Shown piece by piece: positions 26,284 through 34,759 of a stretch of DNA of 39,658 nucleotides (the first letter of the stretch is position 1; each line of letters starts with the position of its first letter). The translations under genes and the position numbers were made by a program. The stretch is from Endomicrobiaceae bacterium (GTDB taxonomy: Bacteria; Elusimicrobiota; Endomicrobiia; Endomicrobiales; Endomicrobiaceae). Below the pieces are notes generated by a model. The model saw only the letters and a list, made by a program, of their open reading frames with translations. It ran no database searches and was not told where the DNA came from. The stretch lies in assembly GCA_028711215.1 (NCBI GenBank), contig JAQTSO010000015.1, positions 1 through 39,658 of the forward strand, written 5' to 3'.

Positions 26284-27675
26284 GTGAAAAAAATATTACT
26301 TTTAACAACTCCGATAAAAAATTCCATAAACATAGAGGTAAATAAAAAAGTTTCCGTAGCCGTAGGCATTTTACCGCCTTTAGGCATATTATACATAGCT
26401 TCTTATATACGACAGCAATTCAAAAAGAATATTGAGACTAAAATATTAGATTGTCATAATAAAGATTATCCTGAATTAATTAATTTCATTGAACTTTATA
26501 AGCCCGATATTATCGGCATTAGTGCTTTTACGCATAGTCTCACGGACGTTATATTAACTGCCGGAATCATAAAAGAAAAATTACCAAAATCTCTTATTTG
26601 CATCGGAGGACCACATGCCAATAATTTCCCAAAACAACTTGCTGATTTAGGCATATGTGATATAGTCATACCGCAAAACGGAGAACAAATATTCTCAGAG
26701 ATAATAGCAAAATATCTTGCAAATGAAGATTTACATGAAATTAAGGGAATCTATTTAAACAACCGTTTTACCGGGGACAGAAATGAAACTTCTATAAAGT
26801 TAGATGATTTGCCGTTTCCGGCAATAGATTTATGTGATTTTAAAAAAAATTCATACATTTTTGATTGCAAAACTCCTATGATGACAATGATATCAACTAA
26901 AGGGTGCAGAAATATTTGTTATTTCTGCAATACTCCCAAGGATATTGAAATCCGTTCAATACAAAGTCTCATAAATGAAATTTTGTATTATAAATCTTAC
27001 GGCGTAAAAGAAATATATTTCGTTGATGATACATTTAATATTACTAATACGCGATTAGTTGATTTCAGCACAGCATTACTAGCCAACAAAATAACACTTT
27101 CCTGGAGTTGCAGACTGAGAGTTGATAAACTTACAGCTGAAGATTTAAATTTGGCAAAAAAAGCCGGTTGTCATACGATTCATTTCGGAATTGAAACTTG
27201 TACAGATGAAGGATTAAAATTACTAAACAAAAATATTACAATTGAACAAATAGAAAATGCTTTTTCTTATGCACAAAAAAACAAGATACGAACTATGGGA
27301 TACTTTATGATTGGGTTACCGTTTGAGAAAAACATTGAATCTGTAAAAAATACATTAGATTTTGCAAAAAAACTTAAATGCAGTTATGCATTATTTAATA
27401 TTTTTGTACCATTTCCAAATACTTATTTGTATAATAAGGCGTTAGCTAACGGAATTATAAAAGAATCTGAGTGGAACACATATCTTGCAGGGAAAAATTT
27501 AAATTTTATTCCTCCGGTATGGAATGAATATTTTTCCACTAAAGATTTAATTAGCTTATTAAACAGTATAACCAAAGACTTCTATTTTAATTTTGATTAT
27601 ATTTTAAGATTTCTTACAGAATTTAAAAATTATCATTTTCCCATTAGAAAGATTAGAGCACTATTGAGTATATAA
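26284..27675 (+). CDS. B12-binding-domain radical SAM protein (5 of 6)
   Basis: A 463-residue enzyme starting with GTG. B12-domain features are KKILLLTTPIKNS, LPPLGILYIASYIR, LICIGGPHANNFP and DIVIPQNGEQIFSEI; DCHNKD (His58) keeps Asp-x-His but not the final Gly of DxHxxG. The barrel has STKGCRNICYFC (Cys208, Cys212, Cys215), EIYFVDDTFNIT, AGCHTIHFGIET and GYFMIGLPFEKN. The GEGE signature of its relatives is replaced by QNGEQ. It is clearly paralogous to the 30905 protein (shared VDDTFN/IDDTFN, LNKxITxEQIE and LPFPNxYLY-type strand). Its stop is directly followed by the flavoprotein start with no gap. Confidence 0.88.
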   Translation: MKKILLLTTPIKNSINIEVNKKVSVAVGILPPLGILYIASYIRQQFKKNIETKILDCHNKDYPELINFIELYKPDIIGISAFTHSLTDVILTAGIIKEKLPKSLICIGGPHANNFPKQLADLGICDIVIPQNGEQIFSEIIAKYLANEDLHEIKGIYLNNRFTGDRNETSIKLDDLPFPAIDLCDFKKNSYIFDCKTPMMTMISTKGCRNICYFCNTPKDIEIRSIQSLINEILYYKSYGVKEIYFVDDTFNITNTRLVDFSTALLANKITLSWSCRLRVDKLTAEDLNLAKKAGCHTIHFGIETCTDEGLKLLNKNITIEQIENAFSYAQKNKIRTMGYFMIGLPFEKNIESVKNTLDFAKKLKCSYALFNIFVPFPNTYLYNKALANGIIKESEWNTYLAGKNLNFIPPVWNEYFSTKDLISLLNSITKDFYFNFDYILRFLTEFKNYHFPIRKIRALLSI

Positions 27676-28995
27676 ATGAAAAACAAAAAAATTATTATTG
27701 TCGGTGCCGGAATAACGGGGCTTGTAGCTTCGTATGAATTATTAAAAGAAGGCTGTCAAGTTACAATAATAGAAAAAGAAACTGACGTCGGAGGATTGGC
27801 CAGAAGTTTTCAATATGACAGTACGACTTTTGACATAGGACCTCACAGATTTTTTTCCGATAAAGAAACAATTAATAATTACATTAAAAACACATTAAAT
27901 AATGATTTTGTCAATATTTCTCGTTTAAGCGCGGTATTTTTTAACGGCAAATATTATAAATGGCCGTTAAATCTTTTATCTATATTTAAAATGTCGTTTA
28001 AAAACATAATATGCATTATTTTTGATTTGTTATTTTTAAAAACAAAAAAAGCCGATAATTACCAGGAATACGTTGAAAACAAATATGGTAAAACTCTTTA
28101 TGAAATTTTTTTTAAGGGATATACTGAGAAATTTTTTGCCGTAGATGCACAACATATACATGCAATGTGGGCACAGGAAAGCATCAACAGAGTTCTTATA
28201 GTAAAAAAAACGAGTAATATTTTGGGGCTTTTTAAATATTTTTTAAAAAGTAACTTTGTCCGTGAAAAAAATTTTATATATCCTAAAATCGGCGGAATTC
28301 AAACCTTTTCAAAAAACTTAAAAGAGAAAATAATAGAATTGGGTGGAAAATTTGAATTAAATGCAGAAATTAAAGAAGCAACTATCACAAATAATTCAAT
28401 CCTCTTTATCAAAACCAAAGAAACTATTTATGAATCAGACATTGTAGTCTGGACTGCACCTATAACAAGCTTATGCAAATTATTAGATATTCCAACAAAT
28501 TTAAAATACAGAAATTTAATTATTTTCAATTGTATTATTAAATTTAATAAAAAATGTACTACTAACAATTATCAATGGTGTTATTTCGGCGATAAAAACA
28601 TAACATTAAACCGAACATCAAAACCGCTTTTGTTTTCCAAATACAATATAGGGTCCGGCTATGATTCGGTTTGTGTTGAAGTATCCTGTTCACCCCATGA
28701 CTCGTTCTGGCATAATCCAAATGAGCTGAAAGATAAAATAATATCTGAACTTATTCAAATTAATATTATATCATCAAATAGCGATATTATAAAGATTTAT
28801 CCGGAAAAAATTGAAAATGTTTATCCGGTATACACTTTGGAATTTGAAAATGATTTAACTCAGGTAAAAAACAAACTTTCAAAAATAAATAATTTATATC
28901 TTGCAGGCAGAAGCGGTTTATTTTGGTATAACAACATGGATGATTCAATAGAAAACGGAATCGCCATTTCTAGAATAATAAATGAAACAAAATAA
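27676..28995 (+). CDS. UDP-galactopyranose-mutase-like FAD-dependent oxidoreductase
   Basis: A 439-residue flavoprotein of the amine oxidase/protoporphyrinogen oxidase superfamily. The N-terminal dinucleotide fold reads IIIVGAGITGLVASYELL (Gly10, Gly12, Gly15) with VTIIEKETDVGGLARS. Several segments resemble UDP-galactopyranose mutase rather than heme or carotenoid enzymes: IGPHRFFSDKE, KWPLNLLSI and YEIFFKGYTEKFFA. The C-terminal NLYLAGRSGLFWYNNMDDSIENG is the FAD-closing motif. Its context with glycosyltransferases and a sugar aminotransferase supports sugar ring or redox chemistry on a nucleotide- or lipid-linked sugar, but flavin-dependent desaturation of a lipid is an alternative. Confidence 0.8.
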   Translation: MKNKKIIIVGAGITGLVASYELLKEGCQVTIIEKETDVGGLARSFQYDSTTFDIGPHRFFSDKETINNYIKNTLNNDFVNISRLSAVFFNGKYYKWPLNLLSIFKMSFKNIICIIFDLLFLKTKKADNYQEYVENKYGKTLYEIFFKGYTEKFFAVDAQHIHAMWAQESINRVLIVKKTSNILGLFKYFLKSNFVREKNFIYPKIGGIQTFSKNLKEKIIELGGKFELNAEIKEATITNNSILFIKTKETIYESDIVVWTAPITSLCKLLDIPTNLKYRNLIIFNCIIKFNKKCTTNNYQWCYFGDKNITLNRTSKPLLFSKYNIGSGYDSVCVEVSCSPHDSFWHNPNELKDKIISELIQINIISSNSDIIKIYPEKIENVYPVYTLEFENDLTQVKNKLSKINNLYLAGRSGLFWYNNMDDSIENGIAISRIINETK

Positions 28996-29053
28996 AAAAA
29001 ACAATCAATATTTGCCCAAAATATTTTAAATTTGTTAAAGCAAAAATACCACA

Positions 29054-30121
29054 ATGAAAATATTAGCGCCAATTAATTCCATTTTGGATATAGAGCCTGT
29101 TATAAAATCAGGGGCAACCGAATTGTTTTGCGGCATTATACCCAAAACCTGGAGTGATAAATACGGGAGCACTGTTTCGCCTAACAGGAGAGAATGGGCA
29201 AGTGCAAATATCACAACATACGGGCAGTTAAACGAAATAACTGAACTCGCCCACCAGCGTAATACTCAAGTGTTTTTAACTTTGAATGCTTTGTATATTG
29301 ATGACCAAAAAGATTTGGTTAATGAAATTATAAAGAATGCCTTAAAATGCAAAGTTGATGCTTTTATTGTCGCCGATATTGGTTTAATATATCAATTAAA
29401 ATCAATGAATCTAAAACAAGAAATTCATGTCAGCACCGGCGGTACAACCTTTAATTCGCATACGGCAAAATTTTATGAAAGTTTGGATGTTCAGAGAATA
29501 ACTTTTCCCAGACATGTTCAACCTGGAGAGATGAAAGATATCGTATCCGGCACAAAAAATATCAAATATGAAGTGTTTATATTAAACAGCGGATGCAAAA
29601 ACATAGACGGATATTGTACTTTTTTACATGGCATAAAAGAACAAAAAAACGGATATCTCTGGAAACTTTTTAAAAAGGCAAATTTTGACAGATTTGTTTT
29701 AAGAATATTGCAAAGTTTGCCGCAGTCCATATCCAATAAAATTAACTTCTCCTGTTCCGGCGTGGACAGCCCGTGTTTAATGAAATATGATTTTGAAATA
29801 TTATCAAAAAACAATGAGCCGGCAAATAAAATATTATCCGGAAATTTAAAATCATTTTTCAGCCTTATGTCCGGAGTTGACCCGTGCGGTGCATGCAGGA
29901 TAAAAGAATTCAATGATATAGGAATACACAGTTTAAAGATTGTGGGAAGAAATTATTCAAAAAACAAAAAAGTTAAAGATGTTTTATTTATCAGCGATAT
30001 CATAAAAAAGCTTGATTATAATTTAAATGATGCTGATTTTAAACAATATGTTAAAAAACAATATAAATATTATTACGGATTAAATTGCAAAAAGTTATGT
30101 TATTACCCTTATGAAAATTGA
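29054..30121 (+). CDS. Peptidase-U32-family protein, UbiU-like
   Basis: A 355-residue U32-family protein. The TIM-barrel start (MKILAPINSILDIEPVIKSGATELFCGI) and VFLTLNALYIDDQ, AFIVADIGLIYQL and EIHVSTGGTTFNSHTAKFY are family hallmarks. Despite the name, characterised relatives UbiU/UbiV, RlhA and TrhP are not proteases but O2-independent hydroxylation proteins with Fe-S clusters. Here Cys181 and Cys188 (SGCKNIDGYC, spaced Cx6C), with Cys234, Cys241, Cys278 and Cys281, could supply the cluster, resembling the UbiU arrangement as I recall it. The next gene encodes a matching partner and overlaps by 11 bases. A 58-base gap precedes the gene, with no clear SD. Confidence 0.82.
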   Translation: MKILAPINSILDIEPVIKSGATELFCGIIPKTWSDKYGSTVSPNRREWASANITTYGQLNEITELAHQRNTQVFLTLNALYIDDQKDLVNEIIKNALKCKVDAFIVADIGLIYQLKSMNLKQEIHVSTGGTTFNSHTAKFYESLDVQRITFPRHVQPGEMKDIVSGTKNIKYEVFILNSGCKNIDGYCTFLHGIKEQKNGYLWKLFKKANFDRFVLRILQSLPQSISNKINFSCSGVDSPCLMKYDFEILSKNNEPANKILSGNLKSFFSLMSGVDPCGACRIKEFNDIGIHSLKIVGRNYSKNKKVKDVLFISDIIKKLDYNLNDADFKQYVKKQYKYYYGLNCKKLCYYPYEN

Positions 30122-30908
30122 AAAAGCACTTTTCATCAATAATATTAAAGATTTACAATCGTCTCTTTCTTATGACAGATTGTATTACGGGCATGAATTT
30201 TGTGAATACTTGCTACCGTCCGAAGATGAACTCAAACGGGTTTTGGATTTTGTTATTAAAAACAATTTGCCTTTTACTTTTGTTACTCCTACCATAGGCA
30301 ACGACAAAATAAACTTATTGGAAAAACTTATAGGTATCACAATTGAAAAAGCGGATTTATTAAATAAATTTGAGATGGTAGTTAATGATTTCGGTGTTTT
30401 AAGCCTTATCCGGCAAAAAAACATTTCAAATCCAGTAATAGCAGCCGGCAGATTGATGACAAAACAAAAAAGGGACCCAAGAATAAAATATATTTCTTCT
30501 CTTTCGGAAAGTGCAAAAAAATATTACATGAGTTTTTCTCTGGACTCTTTAAGCAATTTGGATTTTATAAGGGATTTTAATATAAAAAGATTTGAATTGG
30601 ATAATGTTTTGCAGGGAATTTCAAGACAGTCAAAAATAACATCGTCATTATATGTCCCTTATTGTTATATATCAACAACAAAATTATGTTATATGGCACA
30701 GACGGATAAAGAAGAGCGTTATTTAAGAAAAAAATGTAAATGTTCCGCCGAATGCATTAACTATGATGTTTATATGAAAAATGATAAAATGAAGAGGGAT
30801 TTGTATCTAAAAGGCAATACTATTTTTTATGCAAATGATGTTTTACCTGAAAATATGAACAATTCTTTTATTGATAGAATTGTAAACAATGAGAAACTGT
30901 TTAAATGA
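30111..30908 (+). CDS. U32-related partner protein, UbiV-like
   Basis: A 265-residue protein, shorter than its neighbour and weakly similar to U32 barrels: LYYGHEFCEYLLPSEDEL, PFTFVTPTIGND, EMVVNDFGVL and NPVIAAGRLMTKQ. It has a cysteine near the start (Cys31) and a C-terminal group Cys185, Cys193, Cys209, Cys211 and Cys215; the Cys31, Cys185, Cys211-x3-Cys215 arrangement parallels the four cluster ligands I recall for UbiV. The ATG lies inside the UbiU-like gene (11-base overlap), consistent with a stoichiometric complex. No ubiquinone genes are in the window, so the substrate is more likely the island's own product. Confidence 0.72.
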   Translation: MKIEKALFINNIKDLQSSLSYDRLYYGHEFCEYLLPSEDELKRVLDFVIKNNLPFTFVTPTIGNDKINLLEKLIGITIEKADLLNKFEMVVNDFGVLSLIRQKNISNPVIAAGRLMTKQKRDPRIKYISSLSESAKKYYMSFSLDSLSNLDFIRDFNIKRFELDNVLQGISRQSKITSSLYVPYCYISTTKLCYMAQTDKEERYLRKKCKCSAECINYDVYMKNDKMKRDLYLKGNTIFYANDVLPENMNNSFIDRIVNNEKLFK

Positions 30909-32344
30909 AAATTTTATTAATTAATCCGGCAATTAAAGATAAAATCTGGGCTGGAATTCCTCAAAATTGCAGCAAAGATATTTTTTTGTTCCCTCCTTTG
31001 GGATTAATGTATATGGAAGCATATCTTGATAAATTTTCACATCACGAAACAAAAATCATTGATGCACTGGCGGATAACCTTTCATGTGATATCTTAAAAA
31101 TAAAAATTGAAGAATTCAAGCCTGATATTGTAGGGATAACCGTTTTAACTCATAATCTTAAATCGGCATTAAAAACCATAAATGCCGTAAAATCGGTAAA
31201 ACACAGTTTTCATCTTTCGATAGGAGGTCCCCACGTAACTGCATATCCAAAAGAAAGCATTATGCTTAAACATGTTGACAGCGCATTAGCCGGATACTGT
31301 GAAAAAAGTTTTATGGATTTGTCCAATGCTGTTGAACAACATAAAAATTTAAAAGATATTGACGGAATAATATTAAAAACAGAAAACGGCATATATATCA
31401 ACGAGAATAAACAAAACATAAACCTTGATTTGCTTCCGTTCCCAAACAGGATAAAAAACAATTTCAAAAAATATTATACACCCGCGACACAAACTGACAA
31501 AGTGACAACAGTTATCAGCAGCAGAGGATGTCCTCAAAGATGCACATTCTGCAATACTTATCAAAAATATGAATCAAGATCGGTAAATAATATTGTTGAT
31601 GAAATACAATATTGTTGTGAGATAGGAGTGAAGGAAATATATTTTATAGACGATACTTTCAACGTAACAATTGACAGGGTTGTTTCCATAGCAAATGAGA
31701 TTCTAAAAAGAAATTTAAAAATCAAATGGGGTTTTAAAGCCAGATGCGATAATATTACTGCTGAAATGTTAGAAATCATTAAAAAGGCGGGATGTGTAAA
31801 AATTCATTACGGAGTTGAAACGGGATCTGACTACGGATTAAAGCAGTTAAATAAAAAAATTACATTAGAACAAATAGAACAAACATTTAAATTAACAAAA
31901 AATTACGGTATCAGAACAATTGCTTTTTTTATGTTGGGATGTCCTCATGACAAAACAAAAACAGATATATTAAACACCGTCAAATTTGCTTTAAAAATTA
32001 AGACAGATTATGCTGTTTTTGCAATATTTTCCCCATATCCTGATACCATATCCTATAAAAACGCTATTGAAAAAGGTATAATAAAGAAAGATTTATGGAT
32101 GGACTTTATATTAAATCCAAATGCAGATGTATTGCCTGACACCTGTTGGGAAGAATTTTTTACGAAAGACGAATTATTTAAACTATTAAAATCAGCACAC
32201 AGAAAATTTTACTTCAGACCCGTTTATATACTAAAGACTCTGTTAAATACACATAGCTTATTTGAATTTAAAAAAATCTTCATTGGCGGAATATCATTGT
32301 TAAAAATAGAATTTTTAAATAAAAAAAAGAAGAATATCTTATGA
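30905..32344 (+). CDS. B12-binding-domain radical SAM protein (6 of 6)
   Basis: A 479-residue protein: KILLINPAI, FPPLGLMYMEAYLD, HLSIGGPHVTAYPKE and ALAGYCEKSFMDL in the B12-type domain (the usual GEGE is AGYCEKS), then ISSRGCPQRCTFC (Cys209, Cys213, Cys216), EIYFIDDTFNVT, AGCVKIHYGVETGSD and AFFMLGCPHDKT. No cobalamin-ligand His motif (IIDALADNL). The C-terminus RKFYFRPVYILKTLL is a perfect FYxRPxYI tail. It is the nearest paralogue of the 26284 protein. It overlaps the UbiV-like gene and the methyltransferase gene by 4 bases each, in ATGA junctions. Confidence 0.9.
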   Translation: MKILLINPAIKDKIWAGIPQNCSKDIFLFPPLGLMYMEAYLDKFSHHETKIIDALADNLSCDILKIKIEEFKPDIVGITVLTHNLKSALKTINAVKSVKHSFHLSIGGPHVTAYPKESIMLKHVDSALAGYCEKSFMDLSNAVEQHKNLKDIDGIILKTENGIYINENKQNINLDLLPFPNRIKNNFKKYYTPATQTDKVTTVISSRGCPQRCTFCNTYQKYESRSVNNIVDEIQYCCEIGVKEIYFIDDTFNVTIDRVVSIANEILKRNLKIKWGFKARCDNITAEMLEIIKKAGCVKIHYGVETGSDYGLKQLNKKITLEQIEQTFKLTKNYGIRTIAFFMLGCPHDKTKTDILNTVKFALKIKTDYAVFAIFSPYPDTISYKNAIEKGIIKKDLWMDFILNPNADVLPDTCWEEFFTKDELFKLLKSAHRKFYFRPVYILKTLLNTHSLFEFKKIFIGGISLLKIEFLNKKKKNIL

Positions 32345-32892
32345 ACAACACCATCACATTTAAAGACATGCTTAAAATTTTAGTAAGAAGAGAATTTTAT
32401 ATTGATATTTTAGTAATTTTTTTTATTTGTGTGCCGTGTGTTTTACTTTTTCTTTTTGGAATCAGAATGTTTGAAAATTATATGAATATTAATCAATTTA
32501 TTCATTATCCTTACAATATTTTATTTTTTCTGTTGTTTTCACCAGCAGGATTTTTATTTATTTGGTATTCGTATACATATTTAATAATCTATGGTGATGG
32601 AAGTCCTTGCCCACAGATAGGCGGAACAACAAAACTTGTAATGGTTGGACCTTATGCTTATGTCAGACATCCTTCCGTAATAGGAAAGTTTTTCGGAGTA
32701 CTTGGTGTCGGTTTTTTATTTGGATCTCCCGTATTTGTTTTTGTTATTATTCCGATATTGACTATATGGTCTGCTTACTATAATAGATTTATACAGGAAA
32801 AATATACTGAAGAAAAATTCGGACAAGCTTATGTGCAATACAGAAAAAACACACCCATGTTTATTCCGAATTTTAGAAAAAAAGATTTCTGA
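32341..32892 (+). CDS. ICMT/PEMT-like membrane methyltransferase
   Basis: A 183-residue integral membrane protein with hydrophobic segments at about 22-40, 58-83 and 114-145. The C-terminal half has the isoprenylcysteine carboxyl methyltransferase (PF04140/PF06966-like) signature: VGPYAYVRHPSVIGKF, the RHP motif that binds SAM, then a helix and EKYTEEKFGQAYVQYRKNTPMFIP, the catalytic-tail EExxFGxxYxxY...P pattern. Family members methylate carboxyl, amine or thiol groups on lipid-linked or hydrophobic substrates at the membrane. It follows the radical SAM gene in a 4-base overlap. Confidence 0.85.
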   Translation: MNNTITFKDMLKILVRREFYIDILVIFFICVPCVLLFLFGIRMFENYMNINQFIHYPYNILFFLLFSPAGFLFIWYSYTYLIIYGDGSPCPQIGGTTKLVMVGPYAYVRHPSVIGKFFGVLGVGFLFGSPVFVFVIIPILTIWSAYYNRFIQEKYTEEKFGQAYVQYRKNTPMFIPNFRKKDF

Positions 32893-32940
32893 CAGACAAA
32901 TAAAATAGTACCCGTTGTTTTTAAAATATATTTATAAAAA

Positions 32941-33975
32941 ATGAATTTCAGATTATTCAGCAGATATTATCGCTTATTGGCACGTTCGGGATATGGTTTG
33001 AATATTTCTCCAAACGCCATATTCAACTATTTATCTTATACCGTTAAACCATACCCTGTAATATTGCCTGAAAATTACTCTTTCCCGATTTTGTCAATAT
33101 ACATAACAAAAAGATGTAATTTACATTGTAAATTTTGCCATGCCGACAAAATTAAAGAGAACGCACCTAAAGATGAATTCGAATTAACTCCTTCTCATTA
33201 TGAAAAAATATTAAAACATCCTCTTATAAAAAACACATTGGTAGCTTTTTTTTGCGGAGGTGAACCTTTATTAAACACTGACATTACTGAATTGATAAAG
33301 TTATCAAAAAAAAATGGAAAAATACCGACACTTGTCACCAATGCCATTTTGCTGAATAACCAATGGGACAGTTTGTTAAAAGCGGGGTTGGCAGATATGC
33401 AGATCTCAATAAATGACAGCACCATGGCAATAATCGGAAAAGACATAAAGAATTTGAATAAAGAAATGCAATTAAACGCTTCATACGTTATTTTGCGTTC
33501 TGATTTTGAAAATAATAAAGATAAATTAGAAAATATTGTAAATTTTGCAAGTGAATCCGGATTTAAAGATTTTAAGTTTAACCTTTGTGTTTCAAATAAA
33601 CATAATAATTTTTTAAATGAAGAGTTAACCGAAAACAATTTTATCGAATATACAAAGTTTAGAAATAAAATATTAAAAAAATATAAAAATATGAACATAT
33701 ATTTTCCGGACATTATCACTAACAGTAAGAAAAAAAATTGCAGGATATCTTGGCATACTTTGTTATTGGATGCTGTTGGTAATTTCGGGTTTTGCTGTGC
33801 ATATCATCCTGATTCAAACATCGGCATGAATATTTTTTTAGAGAATTGGAGAGATTTGATAAACAATGCCAAATTTTGCGAGGTAAGGAAAAGTTTGCTG
33901 GCGAAAGACGATAAAATGCCCGATTTTTGTAAAGGGTGTTTTCATCTGCACGGTTCGTACGGTTCTAATATATAG
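32941..33975 (+). CDS. Radical SAM protein with SPASM-like C-terminus (2 of 2)
   Basis: A 344-residue radical SAM enzyme. The cluster motif is ITKRCNLHCKFC (Cys59, Cys63, Cys66), followed by VAFFCGGEPLLNTD (the GGEP motif), GLADMQISIND and FKDFKFNLCVS. The C-terminus has NCRISWHTLLLDAVGNFGFCCAYH, a typical SPASM LxxDxxGxxxxC element, and FCKGCFHLHG as the second pair of ligands. Residues 1-45 form an N-terminal extension (MNFRLFSRYYRLLARS) found in other uncharacterised SPASM proteins that act beside glycosyltransferases. Last gene of the island; 48 AT-rich bases separate it from the methyltransferase gene. Confidence 0.88.
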   Translation: MNFRLFSRYYRLLARSGYGLNISPNAIFNYLSYTVKPYPVILPENYSFPILSIYITKRCNLHCKFCHADKIKENAPKDEFELTPSHYEKILKHPLIKNTLVAFFCGGEPLLNTDITELIKLSKKNGKIPTLVTNAILLNNQWDSLLKAGLADMQISINDSTMAIIGKDIKNLNKEMQLNASYVILRSDFENNKDKLENIVNFASESGFKDFKFNLCVSNKHNNFLNEELTENNFIEYTKFRNKILKKYKNMNIYFPDIITNSKKKNCRISWHTLLLDAVGNFGFCCAYHPDSNIGMNIFLENWRDLINNAKFCEVRKSLLAKDDKMPDFCKGCFHLHGSYGSNI

Positions 33976-34174
33976 TTCCGTATACAATTGCACAATATAT
34001 TTTTAATCAAAGACTATCTGTGGTTGCTAAAAACATTAAAAAGTGATAGAATTTTCGGATTAGTAGTTTTTGAATAACAGCGATTTTATTTTGTCACTGT
34101 TGTGTGTTTATTTTTCTAGCATAATATTTTCAACCTTTCAATAAGTAGTTAAAATATATATAAGGAGTAAAAAC
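33976..34174. other. Intergenic region between the radical SAM island and the por operon
   Basis: About 199 AT-rich bases. AAGGAG at 34162-34167 is the ribosome binding site for porG. TTGTCA at 34091-34096 with CATAAT at 34120-34125 could be promoter elements, but their 23-base spacing is poor, so I do not call a promoter. No clear terminator hairpin closes the island; read-through into por is possible. No ATG-started small ORF is seen on the plus strand. Confidence 0.5.
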
Positions 34175-34744
34175 ATGATTGAAGTTCGTTGGCATGGTCG
34201 TGGCGGTCAGGGTGCAAAAACTGCGGCATTGCTATTTGGAGAAGCTGTGCTTGCAACAGGAAAGTATATCCAGGCTTTCCCGGAATATGGTCCCGAAAGA
34301 ATGGGTGCACCTGTTCAGTCTTTCAACAGAATTAGCGATAAACCTATCACTTTGCATTCCGGTATTACAGAACCAAATTTTGTAGTTATTTTAGATCCTA
34401 CACTTATGGAAACCGTAGATGTATTAGAAGGTGTTGACAATAACGGTAAAGTTATTGTAAATTCATCATTTTCATCAGAAGAAATTGCAAAAAAACTTGG
34501 CATAGATAAATCCCAGGTTTATGTTGTAAATGCAAGTCAAATTGCACAGGAAACGATTGGAATGGATATCCCCAATACACCGATGCTTGGTGCTTTGGTA
34601 AAAGTTATAGGCACATTGGATCTTAACGGAGTTTTGGAAGATACAAGAAAAAAATTAGAAGTAAAATTCCGTCACAAACCACAGGTTATTGACGGCAATA
34701 TTGCTTGTATTAAAAGAGCTTTTGAAGAAGTTAAAAATTCTTAA
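34175..34744 (+). CDS. porG: Pyruvate:ferredoxin oxidoreductase gamma subunit
   Basis: A 189-residue gamma subunit of the four-subunit pyruvate:ferredoxin oxidoreductase, which splits pyruvate and CoA to acetyl-CoA and CO2 while reducing ferredoxin. It shows IEVRWHGRGGQGAKTAALLFGEA, FPEYGPERMGAPVQSFNRIS and DIPNTPMLGALVKVIG, all gamma-subunit features that contact CoA in the assembled enzyme. Length is normal for a separate gamma chain. Ahead of it is a strong AAGGAG site; 15 bases separate it from porD. Substrate pyruvate rather than another 2-oxoacid is inferred from overall likeness and gene order. Confidence 0.93.
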   Translation: MIEVRWHGRGGQGAKTAALLFGEAVLATGKYIQAFPEYGPERMGAPVQSFNRISDKPITLHSGITEPNFVVILDPTLMETVDVLEGVDNNGKVIVNSSFSSEEIAKKLGIDKSQVYVVNASQIAQETIGMDIPNTPMLGALVKVIGTLDLNGVLEDTRKKLEVKFRHKPQVIDGNIACIKRAFEEVKNS

Positions 34745-34759
34745 TTTGAGGTATATATC

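Noticed and set aside
34091-34125. A sigma-70 promoter for porG (TTGTCA and CATAAT).
   Set aside because: The two elements are 23 bases apart, well outside the workable range, and neither is a full match.
11166-34174. Short precursor peptides for the SPASM-like radical SAM enzymes (a RiPP cluster).
   Set aside because: The gaps around the two SPASM-like genes are short (43, 48 and 199 bases) and contain no small ORF with a start codon and ribosome binding site; the 11-codon frame near 11235 is too short to support.
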